Source of the DNA: Verrucomicrobiaceae bacterium
GTDB lineage: Bacteria > Verrucomicrobiota > Verrucomicrobiae > Verrucomicrobiales > Akkermansiaceae
Assembly (NCBI GenBank): GCA_947372405.1
Contig: CANBTO010000328.1
Span: 1-6,092 of the forward strand
Length of the DNA: 6,092 bases
Reading direction: 5' to 3'
Part shown: piece by piece, positions 1 through 5,851 of the stretch
How positions within the stretch are numbered: the first letter of the stretch is position 1
Layout: every line of letters begins with the position of its first letter
The notes under the pieces: generated by a model
What the model saw: only the letters and a program-made list of their open reading frames with translations
Told to the model about the DNA's origin: nothing
The model's database searches: none
Translations under genes and position numbers: made by a program

Positions 1-416
1 GACGCATTACCTCCGACGTCGTTTGGTGATCCGCCCCCAGGTCCCAGACCAGACGTTGGATTTGTTCCCCCACATCCACCCGCGAACCCCCCAGGTCCTC
101 CCGATCCACCTGAACCAGTATCACCTGTTTTACCAGATATTACGATTCGCCCCCCCGAGTTGATGATGCAACTTCCTTGAACCAGCCAAACCACCGGCTT
201 GTTTCCCGCATTTGGAATAAAACTCACCGTCACCCCAGCCGGAATATTCACCGATGTGTATTGGTAAATCCCATCCGGGTGGTCGGCCATGTCGATGACG
301 AGGTTCGCGGTCGGGTTCAAGGCTCCGTCGTGTCCATCGCTGCCGCTGTTAACCTGGGCCTTGGAAGTGATCGCGGTGACAAGCAGCGCCGCAGTGAGAA
401 GAAGTGCCGTTTTCAT
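1..416 (-). CDS. Secreted Gly/Pro-rich surface protein, N-terminal part (runs off the left edge)
   Basis: An open frame of 138 codons without a stop begins with ATG at 416-414 and leaves the window at base 1, so only the N-terminus is seen. Residues 1-20 form a clear Sec signal peptide: a single Lys at position 2, a Leu/Ala-rich core, and a probable cleavage site after Ser-Lys-Ala20. Next come a Ser/Asp/Gly stretch (SDGHDGALNP, 26-35), a beta-rich segment with Asn and Thr (about 38-94, including PVVWLVQG) and, from about residue 95, a Gly/Pro-rich low-complexity region with GGPGGF. I associate this architecture with large exported or cell-surface proteins of Verrucomicrobiota and similar phyla, but cannot name a family. 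The start has no good Shine-Dalgarno sequence. It lies 131 bases downstream of the portal gene on the same strand. It could be a host gene flanking a prophage or cargo carried by the phage. Reading frame and export are well supported; function is unknown. Confidence 0.75.
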   Translation of the reverse strand, partial: MKTALLLTAALLVTAITSKAQVNSGSDGHDGALNPTANLVIDMADHPDGIYQYTSVNIPAGVTVSFIPNAGNKPVVWLVQGSCIINSGGRIVISGKTGDTGSGGSGGPGGFAGGCGGTNPTSGLGPGGGSPNDVGGNA

Positions 417-547
417 AAGGATGCGCCGATTCAAAATAGACCGATGGGATGATTTAAAATGCGGAGTGGCAGGACAAGCTCAAACTTCCACTGAGAAATC
501 GTTGGGAGGGGTTTTCTGGAATTATTCTATCCACCCAAAATGCTGCA

Positions 548-1987
548 TCAATGGCCTGACGGAGGTTCTTCCGGCTCGGGCTGAGTGACGGGCGTGCCAT
601 TCGGTTTCCAGAGCATGTCCACCGGCACGCCGTATTTCGCGGCGGTATCGAGGATGAGCTTGGCATCGGTGGCTCGGCGTTCGATCTCCTCTCCGAAGTC
701 GGCACCTTGTTCGTTGAAGTGATCCGAGAGGGTTTTCAGGCCCATTTCCACGTCGGCACGGTTTTGTTGAGCTTCGCGACCGGCATCGACGGTGACGCGC
801 TTGGGAGGAACGGTACTGATCTTCCACCAGCCCTCCGCCGGTGGCAGGATGCCGCGGGCGATGGCATCGCCGATCACATAGGCCCAGACCGGCTTGATGA
901 GACGGCTTTCAAGAATCATCTGGCGGAATGAAAACCGCCTGTCCGCCTTGGCCACGATCAATCTAACACCCGCGCCGCCGATCTTGCTTGAATCGGCAGC
1001 GAACTCAAAGGGGATCATGCCAAGCGCGGAGTCACGCCGCAGGTATTCGAGGAAACCCGTGAATGTCGGACTCGGACGGTTGCTTTGGAAGCTGTCGAGC
1101 GATTCGTCGGGTTTGAGGGCGACCAGTTTGCCGCCGATGATGCGCTGCAATGAAACCGGATCGCTGGACTCACTGCTACCAGCCGCGCCACCTACCACGA
1201 AGTCGCCGTTGTCATCAAGTTCGCCGCGCGCCGTCTTCAGGATGCGTGCCACATCGGCGTTGTCCTTCACCGCGTGCTTTTCCAGAGCAAGGAGTTCCAT
1301 CTCATCAAGGACGTGGTTGATGGAATGCTGAATCGTTGGATGGGAACGCACGCCACCAGCCCACTCGGGTTCATGAATGTGGAGAATCGACTCGGCAGGC
1401 AGATCGCGGGTTTTTCCGTTGTCCTCCAACGTTCGATAGAAAACCGGAGCACCCCAGGCATCGAGGCCGACGCCGTCGATGGTTTCTTGTGAACCGAACT
1501 GGTCGCCGACGCGGTGGGATTCGATCAACTGGATGCGTGGTTCGCCCTGAGCATCGCGGGTCTTGTGGATAAAATACTCGCCGTCAATGTCCATGCCGCG
1601 ACAAACGAGCGCTTGGCATTCCTCGAAAGAAAACCGCCGCGTCACTTCGCAGCGGGGTGACCACATTGCGAAATACGCCTCGGCAGCACGGTTCCACTCG
1701 GGGTTGCTTGATTGTGCCTGAACGCGGATGCCGTCGCCTGTCGAATAGATCGCCATGTTGGCGACCAACTCGCGCACAAAACCCGAGTTCTTGTGCATGT
1801 ATCGCGACTTGCGAACCAACTCAGTGCGGACACCCGGCGTGAGTTCGTTGCGGGCGTCGGTGGGTGCCGCTCCCGGCACGCTGCCGCGACGCGGCGACCA
1901 GTTTGCCGATTCAAATGAAGATCCCCACGCCTTCGGCACGAGAATCGGCGGCAACAGCAGATGCGCGATGTGCTTGAAACGGTTCAT
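548..1987 (-). CDS. Phage portal protein, lambda gpB-like family
   Basis: The portal forms the dodecameric ring at the capsid vertex through which the terminase pumps DNA and to which the connector and tail attach. The product is 479 residues, close to lambda gpB (533). Features typical of the lambda portal family appear in order: an arginine-rich N-terminal region with VRELVANMAIYSTGDGIRV (about 71-89), RGMDIDGEYFI (130-140), IQLIESHRVGDQ (152-163), GVGLDAWGAPVFY (172-184), ILHIHEPEWAGGVRSHP (201-217), and the later FLEYLRRDSALGMIPFEF segment (312-329), followed by a long helical region with FSFRQMILESRLIKPVW. The C-terminus is acidic and Pro-rich. I chose the ATG at 1987-1985 because it overlaps the upstream stop as ATGA. 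The frame stays open for 30 more codons up to 2077, but those residues overlap the connector gene and do not look like portal sequence. The lambda-type neighbour expected next, a capsid protease, is absent. Confidence 0.92.
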   Translation of the reverse strand: MNRFKHIAHLLLPPILVPKAWGSSFESANWSPRRGSVPGAAPTDARNELTPGVRTELVRKSRYMHKNSGFVRELVANMAIYSTGDGIRVQAQSSNPEWNRAAEAYFAMWSPRCEVTRRFSFEECQALVCRGMDIDGEYFIHKTRDAQGEPRIQLIESHRVGDQFGSQETIDGVGLDAWGAPVFYRTLEDNGKTRDLPAESILHIHEPEWAGGVRSHPTIQHSINHVLDEMELLALEKHAVKDNADVARILKTARGELDDNGDFVVGGAAGSSESSDPVSLQRIIGGKLVALKPDESLDSFQSNRPSPTFTGFLEYLRRDSALGMIPFEFAADSSKIGGAGVRLIVAKADRRFSFRQMILESRLIKPVWAYVIGDAIARGILPPAEGWWKISTVPPKRVTVDAGREAQQNRADVEMGLKTLSDHFNEQGADFGEEIERRATDAKLILDTAAKYGVPVDMLWKPNGTPVTQPEPEEPPSGH

Positions 1988-2253
1988 TTCGGGAGATGGC
2001 TGGAGATGAAGGAAGCCGCCGCGATGCGGGGTTTGCCGTAGGTGGCAGGATCGAGAATGCGAAGCGCATGCCCACACTCCTCAAGCACCTGATCAACCGG
2101 CATGGTGAACTGCTTGGTGGCCGAACTGCCCGCCTCGTTCCAGGTCATGAGAGTTTTGCCTTCCATGAGGAATTCCTTCGCCCGCTGCTGGATGGCGAGC
2201 ACTTCGGAAATCGTGAAGCCGGTGATGAAAAGTCCGCGAGCCATGCACGGCAT
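1984..2253 (-). CDS. gpW-like head-tail connector protein
   Basis: A small protein of 89 residues (86 if the second ATG at 2244-2242 is used). In lambda, gpW binds the portal after packaging, helps keep DNA inside the head and makes the surface on which gpFII and the tail assemble. The fit rests on three things: size (gpW is 68 residues), position immediately before the portal gene, and layout. A first helix, ISEVLAIQQRAKEFLMEGKT (about 15-34), is followed by a short hairpin with TKQFTM and a second helix, PVDQVLEECGHALRILDP (about 52-69). That matches the helix, 'GK', beta-hairpin, helix order of the gpW family. The start at 2253 lies 16 bases after the endolysin stop, with no strong Shine-Dalgarno sequence before either ATG. 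Its stop overlaps the portal start by 4 bases. The family call is by pattern only, since sequence identity to gpW is low. Confidence 0.65.
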   Translation of the reverse strand: MPCMARGLFITGFTISEVLAIQQRAKEFLMEGKTLMTWNEAGSSATKQFTMPVDQVLEECGHALRILDPATYGKPRIAAASFISSHLPK

Positions 2254-2269
2254 CGGGTGTCAACGGACA

Positions 2270-2881
2270 TCAGGCGATGTTCCACTTGCCGTCCTTCACT
2301 CGCTGACGCGCTTCGGCCAGCGAACATCCGGTTTGAATCTGGATGTGCGGGATGTCCTGGAAGCCATTCCAACTTCCACCCCATTCGAGTCCGAGCGATT
2401 CAGCAATCCGACCGCAGCGTTCCATCAGCGGACTTTCCCACAGCGGTTGGTCGTTGGCGTCGAAGACCACGAAATCCCAGGCGACGCCGAAGTTATGCCA
2501 TGAGTAACCGGGTGGGGAGTTGGTCACTTTCGGTCCCGGTGCGCTGCGACCCTTGGCATACAACGCGGCCTGTTCAGCATAGGTGCGATTGCCGCTGATG
2601 ATTTTCACGTTGATGCCCGCCTCAATACATTTGAGCAGCCACTCGCAGGCCTTCGTTTGCGCGTCGGGCCTGAGCGTGGCGATATTGGCAGCGGATCGCG
2701 GATCCATGGTGACACCGGATGGTGTGGGCGCTGGTGTGGCATTCAGGATTCCAAGTCTGACCGCGACCGAACGAGCGGTCTGATCGCCGGGAATTCCATC
2801 GGCTGTGATGCCGAGGAATTGCTGGATTTTTGTCCAAAGCGTCGCGCTCATGGTCGGTGGCTCTTTGGGGTCCAAACTCAC
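2270..2881 (-). CDS. Phage endolysin: M15 zinc peptidase with N-terminal peptidoglycan-binding-like segment
   Basis: Predicted to cut peptide stems of peptidoglycan (L-Ala-D-Glu or D-Ala-D-Ala type peptidase of the VanY/M15 group) and so lyse the host. The 203-residue product carries the M15 signature SWHNFGVAWD (127-136). Zinc ligands are His129, Asp136 and His179, and Asp176 in DIPH is the likely catalytic acid. Further family hallmarks are SGNRTYAEQAALYAKGRS (96-113) and GLEWGGSW (164-171). Residues about 14-45 (WTKIQQFLGITADGIPGDQT) resemble a short peptidoglycan-binding domain of the 'LG..DGi.G..T' type, joined through an Ala/Pro/Thr linker. There is no signal peptide, so export needs a holin, and the gene directly upstream encodes a membrane protein of that kind. 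The GTG start at 2881 overlaps the holin stop (GTGA), as at other junctions of this operon. An ATG at 2851-2849 would give 193 residues with the same domains and cannot be excluded. Confidence 0.9.
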   Translation of the reverse strand: MSLDPKEPPTMSATLWTKIQQFLGITADGIPGDQTARSVAVRLGILNATPAPTPSGVTMDPRSAANIATLRPDAQTKACEWLLKCIEAGINVKIISGNRTYAEQAALYAKGRSAPGPKVTNSPPGYSWHNFGVAWDFVVFDANDQPLWESPLMERCGRIAESLGLEWGGSWNGFQDIPHIQIQTGCSLAEARQRVKDGKWNIA

Positions 2882-3255
2882 TTGCCGCTGCGCGGTTCAA
2901 CGACGAATTCAAAGCGACCGTTCGGATGAACCGTGAGTTGGCCCACGTTGGCGGTGAATTGACCGCTGATCGGAGGTGGTGTGGCACACGATGCGACGAA
3001 CGGAATTGTCAGGACCGCGAGAGCGAAGCAGAACACGCCGATCTTGAATGATTTGTTAGGCTTGCCGTCGTCGAAGAGATCGCCAAGCACCACGACAAGT
3101 TCTTTCACGGCAAGCGCGGCGGGACCGACGGCAAGAAGGTATTTCGCGGTGGTGGGATCGAACATGCTGGCGATGCCGGCCAGATCGAGAGCGGCGAGAG
3201 TCGAGAGACCGGAAGCTACGGCGGTGAGAAGGCGGAGGAGGGTGACGTTGTTCAT
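2878..3255 (-). CDS. Putative holin with lipoprotein-like C-terminal tail
   Basis: A 125-residue membrane protein not assignable to a named family by eye. Three hydrophobic segments are visible: about 5-30 (TLLRLLTAVASGLSTLAALD), 38-60 (KYLLAVGPAALAVKELVVVLGDL) and 72-89. Between the last two is a polar loop, FDDGKPNKSFK (61-71). Size, transmembrane segments and position directly before the endolysin gene support a holin role, namely making inner-membrane holes that let the signal-less endolysin reach the wall. The C-terminal part is odd. SFKIGVFCFALAVLTIPFVASC followed by ATPPPISG reads like a lipoprotein signal peptide with lipobox VASC (Cys90) and a Pro-rich start of the mature chain, reminiscent of outer-membrane spanin subunits such as Rz1. 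Here it is fused in frame to the holin-like part. An in-frame GTG (codon 74) could in principle start a separate short product, but no Shine-Dalgarno sequence supports it. The gene overlaps its neighbours by 4 bases on both sides. Confidence 0.65.
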   Translation of the reverse strand: MNNVTLLRLLTAVASGLSTLAALDLAGIASMFDPTTAKYLLAVGPAALAVKELVVVLGDLFDDGKPNKSFKIGVFCFALAVLTIPFVASCATPPPISGQFTANVGQLTVHPNGRFEFVVEPRSGK

Positions 3256-5072
3256 TGCTCCCCATCCGGGGTGTCAACCGGTGCGGTCATGATCGACTCG
3301 CGTCCGACGATCTTGAGCATGGTCGCGGCGGCAGCTTGTTCCGCCTCGCAGTCGAAGTAGTGGTTCGGCCGCGATCCAATCTGCTTCCACATCCACTGGC
3401 CCTTTTCCTTGACCCGCTGCTCGCTTTCCATCTGCGCGAGGAAGTCGTCGTCGATGTCGTCGGGGACCTCCCATGTCGGCCCCTGAGCAGGATCCTGATT
3501 GCGCCGCAGACGGGCGAGCGTGTCCTTGATGTTGAGGTTGCTCCAGTAGTGGACGTGGCAGTGCTGGCGGTGCGACAACACGACTTTGCGCCGGGGTGAG
3601 TAGAACCGCTGAACAGTTTTCCCATCGCGTCCCTTGTGGGCATAGACGGGGCGACGATCACCGATGAGCGCCACCCATCCGCGCTTGGCGCACTCGCGAT
3701 AGACGTCGTAGGTCGCATAGCCGGCATCGAGAAACACGAGGCTTGGATGAACCTCGAAGCGTTCCTGCAACACGTCGATGTCGGTGAAGGTCAGGATGCG
3801 TTCGTTCCACATCAGACGACTTGATCCCTCCGCCGACCATGAGCGGACCACCACAAACAAGTGATCCATCTGGCAGTCCACCGTGATGAAACGCAGCGGA
3901 ATCAGACCGGCGCGCTCGGGTAGCGGGGCGGCGAGGATTTTGCCGGTCTTCGGATCAATCGCGCCTTCCTCTTCCCACGTCTCGCCGCGCTTGTAGCCGG
4001 ATTTGACGATTTCGAGTTTGTAATCCTCGACGTATTCGCGCCACGGTAGGCCGAGACGTTTCTGATAGAACTGTTGGAGCAATGAAACGTCGCCTTTGCG
4101 TGCCGCCGCCTTCGCCCGCAGATAGAGCTCCGCCAACTGCCCCCAACTCATCGCGCAGAGCGCGTTCCAGTGGAAGCCGACGTTTTCCTTCGATGCTTTT
4201 GGGTTCTTGGCGACGAAGGCACCGGTGGCATTGAGTTCACGACGGGTGCGCTCGCCGTCGTTGAAGTAGTGGTTGCACGATTCGCAGCGCATCGCAGTGG
4301 TGCGCCGAACCTCGTCGAAATCCCACTCGCCGGATTCATCCCTGGCCGATTTGCTCCACTCGACGCATTCCCACTTGAATGGTTGGCGATGATGGCATTC
4401 GGGACAGGCAAACGTCCATTCGCGTTGATCGGTGGTGTCGAACTTCCGATGGGTGTCGTCGTCTTCCTCACCACCCTGGCTCATGAAGATGCACTTGCCG
4501 AGCCAGCCGAATGCGGTGACGCGAGCCTCGGCTTCTGCCATGTGACCTAGGGGCCAGCGCCATGATTCATCGCCGATCAACCAGCGGATCGAACGCCGCT
4601 GGAGGTTGGTCTTGTTGTGCGCTCCGAGAATCCAGAGCGTCATGCCGTTGTTGAACTGGATCGCGTTGTTCTTGCGCTTATGACGGTGGATGCCGGTGGG
4701 CATCAGCCGTGCGACCGGTTGGCATTGATCGAAGAGCTTCTGCAGGCGCGACTCGGAGTAATCGCGGGCGTCTTCATCTGTCTGGTCAAGCCACAGTGCG
4801 GGTCCCGGCAGATTGGAAATGATATAACAAAGCGTGAGTTCGGGAGCAGTGGTCTTGGATGACTGGACTGAGGCGATGATGGAAACCAAGCGGATGCGAG
4901 GATCGACCAGCGATTCCATGACCTCGCGAATCCACGGCGAGTTTTCCGAACGGAAGCGTCCGGGGTTGGGTGAATACGGAATCGCCTCGATATGATCCTC
5001 GCACCATTGCCAGGCTGGGCGGCGGTCGGGCGGTTGCCACGCCTCGCACCAGATTTCCTTGAGGACACTCAT
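3252..5072 (-). CDS. Phage terminase large subunit, GpA family
   Basis: The motor and nuclease that packages phage DNA: an ATPase drives DNA through the portal and the C-terminal nuclease cuts concatemers. The 606-residue product has the GpA-family layout and near full length (lambda gpA is 641). The ATPase half has a Walker A-like loop at about 67-75 (ASVQSSKTT, Lys73) after a hydrophobic strand, and a Walker B strand IRWLIGDES (162-170, Asp168 and Glu169). A zinc-ribbon insertion follows, with Cys223-X2-Cys226 and Cys263-X2-Cys266. The nuclease half shows acidic positions expected for the RNase H-like fold: Asp399 in ITVDC, Asp449 in LVFLDAGYATYDVY and Asp574 in HYFDCEAEQ. The ATG at 5072 has AAGGG just upstream and lies 27 bases after the small-subunit stop. 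The stop overlaps the holin gene (ATGA). The reading frame is intact with no sign of decay, arguing for a functional or recently acquired phage. Confidence 0.95.
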   Translation of the reverse strand: MSVLKEIWCEAWQPPDRRPAWQWCEDHIEAIPYSPNPGRFRSENSPWIREVMESLVDPRIRLVSIIASVQSSKTTAPELTLCYIISNLPGPALWLDQTDEDARDYSESRLQKLFDQCQPVARLMPTGIHRHKRKNNAIQFNNGMTLWILGAHNKTNLQRRSIRWLIGDESWRWPLGHMAEAEARVTAFGWLGKCIFMSQGGEEDDDTHRKFDTTDQREWTFACPECHHRQPFKWECVEWSKSARDESGEWDFDEVRRTTAMRCESCNHYFNDGERTRRELNATGAFVAKNPKASKENVGFHWNALCAMSWGQLAELYLRAKAAARKGDVSLLQQFYQKRLGLPWREYVEDYKLEIVKSGYKRGETWEEEGAIDPKTGKILAAPLPERAGLIPLRFITVDCQMDHLFVVVRSWSAEGSSRLMWNERILTFTDIDVLQERFEVHPSLVFLDAGYATYDVYRECAKRGWVALIGDRRPVYAHKGRDGKTVQRFYSPRRKVVLSHRQHCHVHYWSNLNIKDTLARLRRNQDPAQGPTWEVPDDIDDDFLAQMESEQRVKEKGQWMWKQIGSRPNHYFDCEAEQAAAATMLKIVGRESIMTAPVDTPDGEQ

Positions 5073-5099
5073 GCCCTTGCCGCCAACGTCAACGCCCCA

Positions 5100-5696
5100 T
5101 CAGCCTTCGTGGAGGCAGCGCAGGACTTCGTCGATGGCGCGGCGGCATTCCCGCTGGATGCCCGTGGCGTCGAGACCGGACAGCACGGGTGGCAATTCGT
5201 TTTCAAATTTTGCCCGCAAGATGGATGTCGCCTGGGCGACCAGGCCGATCCATTCCTCGCGGACTTTGGTGAGCGGAACGTATTCGCCCTTTTTCACCGC
5301 AATGCGCAGTTCCCGTTCCTCAACTTCTGCTAGAAGTTTGCGGGCTTTCAACGCCTCCTCGTTGCCGACCGGTACACGACCGGCATTCAAGCCGCGGAGC
5401 CGGACGAATTCACGCCAGTCAGCCACCGGCCACATTCCGTTAGACAGCGCTTTGGGTGCTCCCTCCAGCTTCTGCCAGGTGGAAAGCGTGCGGCGGGACA
5501 CCCCAAGCACGGCGGCGAGTTCCACCAGAGTCTTGGTATAAGCCAGCGTTTCCGCGCTGCCCGCCGCCCGTGCTTCAATGCGGGACCGCTCGGCCACCGT
5601 GAGGGGTTTGCCTGCCGCGACCTTGCGAACCACGTTCTGAAAATCCGCGTCGAGGATCTTGCCCGCGACATCTGGCGATAGCTCTTTCGGTTCCAC
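5100..5696 (-). CDS. Phage terminase small subunit, Nu1-like
   Basis: The small terminase recognises the phage packaging site and recruits the large subunit. The 198-residue product has a helix-turn-helix at about 57-75 (LVELAAVLGVSRRTLSTWQ), followed by WPVADWREFVRL (89-100), an arrangement seen in Nu1-type DNA-binding domains. A long charged helical region then follows (about 113-135, EALKARKLLAEVEERELRIA) with KKGEYVPLTKVREEW (135-149), typical of the Nu1/small-terminase C-terminal half, and a helical end (RRAIDEVLRCL). Position just upstream of the GpA-type large subunit supports the call. The start is GTG at 5696-5694. An in-frame stop lies only a few codons upstream, so no longer N-terminus is possible. 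No Shine-Dalgarno sequence precedes it. It is the first gene of the leftward operon. Its N-terminal 50 residues are charged and of unclear role. Confidence 0.88.
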   Translation of the reverse strand: MEPKELSPDVAGKILDADFQNVVRKVAAGKPLTVAERSRIEARAAGSAETLAYTKTLVELAAVLGVSRRTLSTWQKLEGAPKALSNGMWPVADWREFVRLRGLNAGRVPVGNEEALKARKLLAEVEERELRIAVKKGEYVPLTKVREEWIGLVAQATSILRAKFENELPPVLSGLDATGIQRECRRAIDEVLRCLHEG

Positions 5697-5720
5697 GTAG
5701 GCGGCGAGGTGTCAAAATGA

Positions 5721-5766
5721 GCCGGAAAACACGGAGCCAAAAGTGGGTTGCACCGTCTTTCCCGGC
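5721..5766. repeat. 14-base imperfect inverted repeat (hairpin) upstream of the terminase operon
   Basis: Left arm GCCGGAAAACACGG (5721-5734) and right arm CCGTCTTTCCCGGC (5753-5766) pair at 12 of 14 positions around an 18-base loop. The mismatches are at 5726/5761 and 5730/5757. It lies 25 bases upstream of the small-terminase start. On the minus strand the hairpin is followed by TCATTTTG, a poor U-tract, so it could be a weak terminator or a 5' leader hairpin for leftward transcripts. It could also be a protein-binding site, for instance for the helix-turn-helix protein or for terminase recognition (cos/pac-like). The repeat itself is seen directly; the role is inference. Confidence 0.5.
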
Positions 5767-5776
5767 CAGGCAACTG

Positions 5777-5836
5777 AGGAGGTGGCGATGCATAATGTTT
5801 GACAAGCCGCACAAAAATGCGCTCTCTTGTCCATAG
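5777..5836 (+). promoter_or_regulatory. Perfect Shine-Dalgarno sequence with only tiny reading frames behind it
   Basis: AGGAGG at 5777-5782 is the best ribosome-binding sequence in the window. The ATG five bases later (5788-5790) opens a frame of four codons (Met-His-Asn-Val) ended by TGA at 5800-5802. A second ATG at 5795 opens a 13-codon frame (MFDKPHKNALSCP) ended by TAG at 5834-5836. The ATG at 5788 is in frame with the helix-turn-helix gene starting at 5848. It could be a leader peptide for that gene, or a decayed older start separated from the gene by one TGA. It may also be chance. Confidence 0.25.
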
Positions 5837-5851
5837 TATCAGCCATTATGG
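5799..5851 (+). promoter_or_regulatory. Possible promoter/operator of the helix-turn-helix gene
   Basis: TTGACA at 5799-5804 matches a -35 consensus, but no good -10 box lies at the usual distance. TAGTAT (5834-5839) is a weak -10 candidate and would give an almost leaderless transcript, consistent with the absence of a Shine-Dalgarno sequence directly before the ATG at 5848. Two dyads sit here: GACAAG (5801-5806) with CTTGTC (5826-5831), and CCATA (5831-5835) with TATGG (5847-5851), the latter covering the start codon. Such dyads are what an autoregulating HipB-type repressor would use, but neither can be proven from sequence. Confidence 0.25.

Noticed and set aside
453..483. Promoter for the secreted-protein gene (TTGAGC at 483-478 with TTTAAA at 458-453, minus strand)
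   Set aside because: The -10 box matches poorly and spacing is 19 bases; too weak to list as a feature.
465..492. Stem AGTGG/CCACT between the portal gene and the secreted-protein gene as a terminator
   Set aside because: Only 5 base pairs with an 18-base loop and no T-run; not convincing.
1988..2077. Longer N-terminus for the portal protein (30 extra codons, start at 2077)
   Set aside because: It would lie inside the connector gene, is rich in Arg, His and Cys unlike portal proteins, and the ATG at 1987 forms the ATGA overlap typical of this operon.
1996..2598. 200-codon open frame on the plus strand
   Set aside because: It lies antisense to the connector and endolysin genes, has a composition rich in Arg and Pro as expected from a shadow frame in GC-rich DNA, and shows no domain.
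3252..5072. Possible frameshift or decay in the large terminase
   Set aside because: All expected motifs from ATPase to nuclease appear in order in one uninterrupted frame of near-normal length.
5059..5541. 160-codon open frame on the plus strand
   Set aside because: Antisense to the small terminase gene; Ser/Arg-rich low-complexity product without recognisable motifs.
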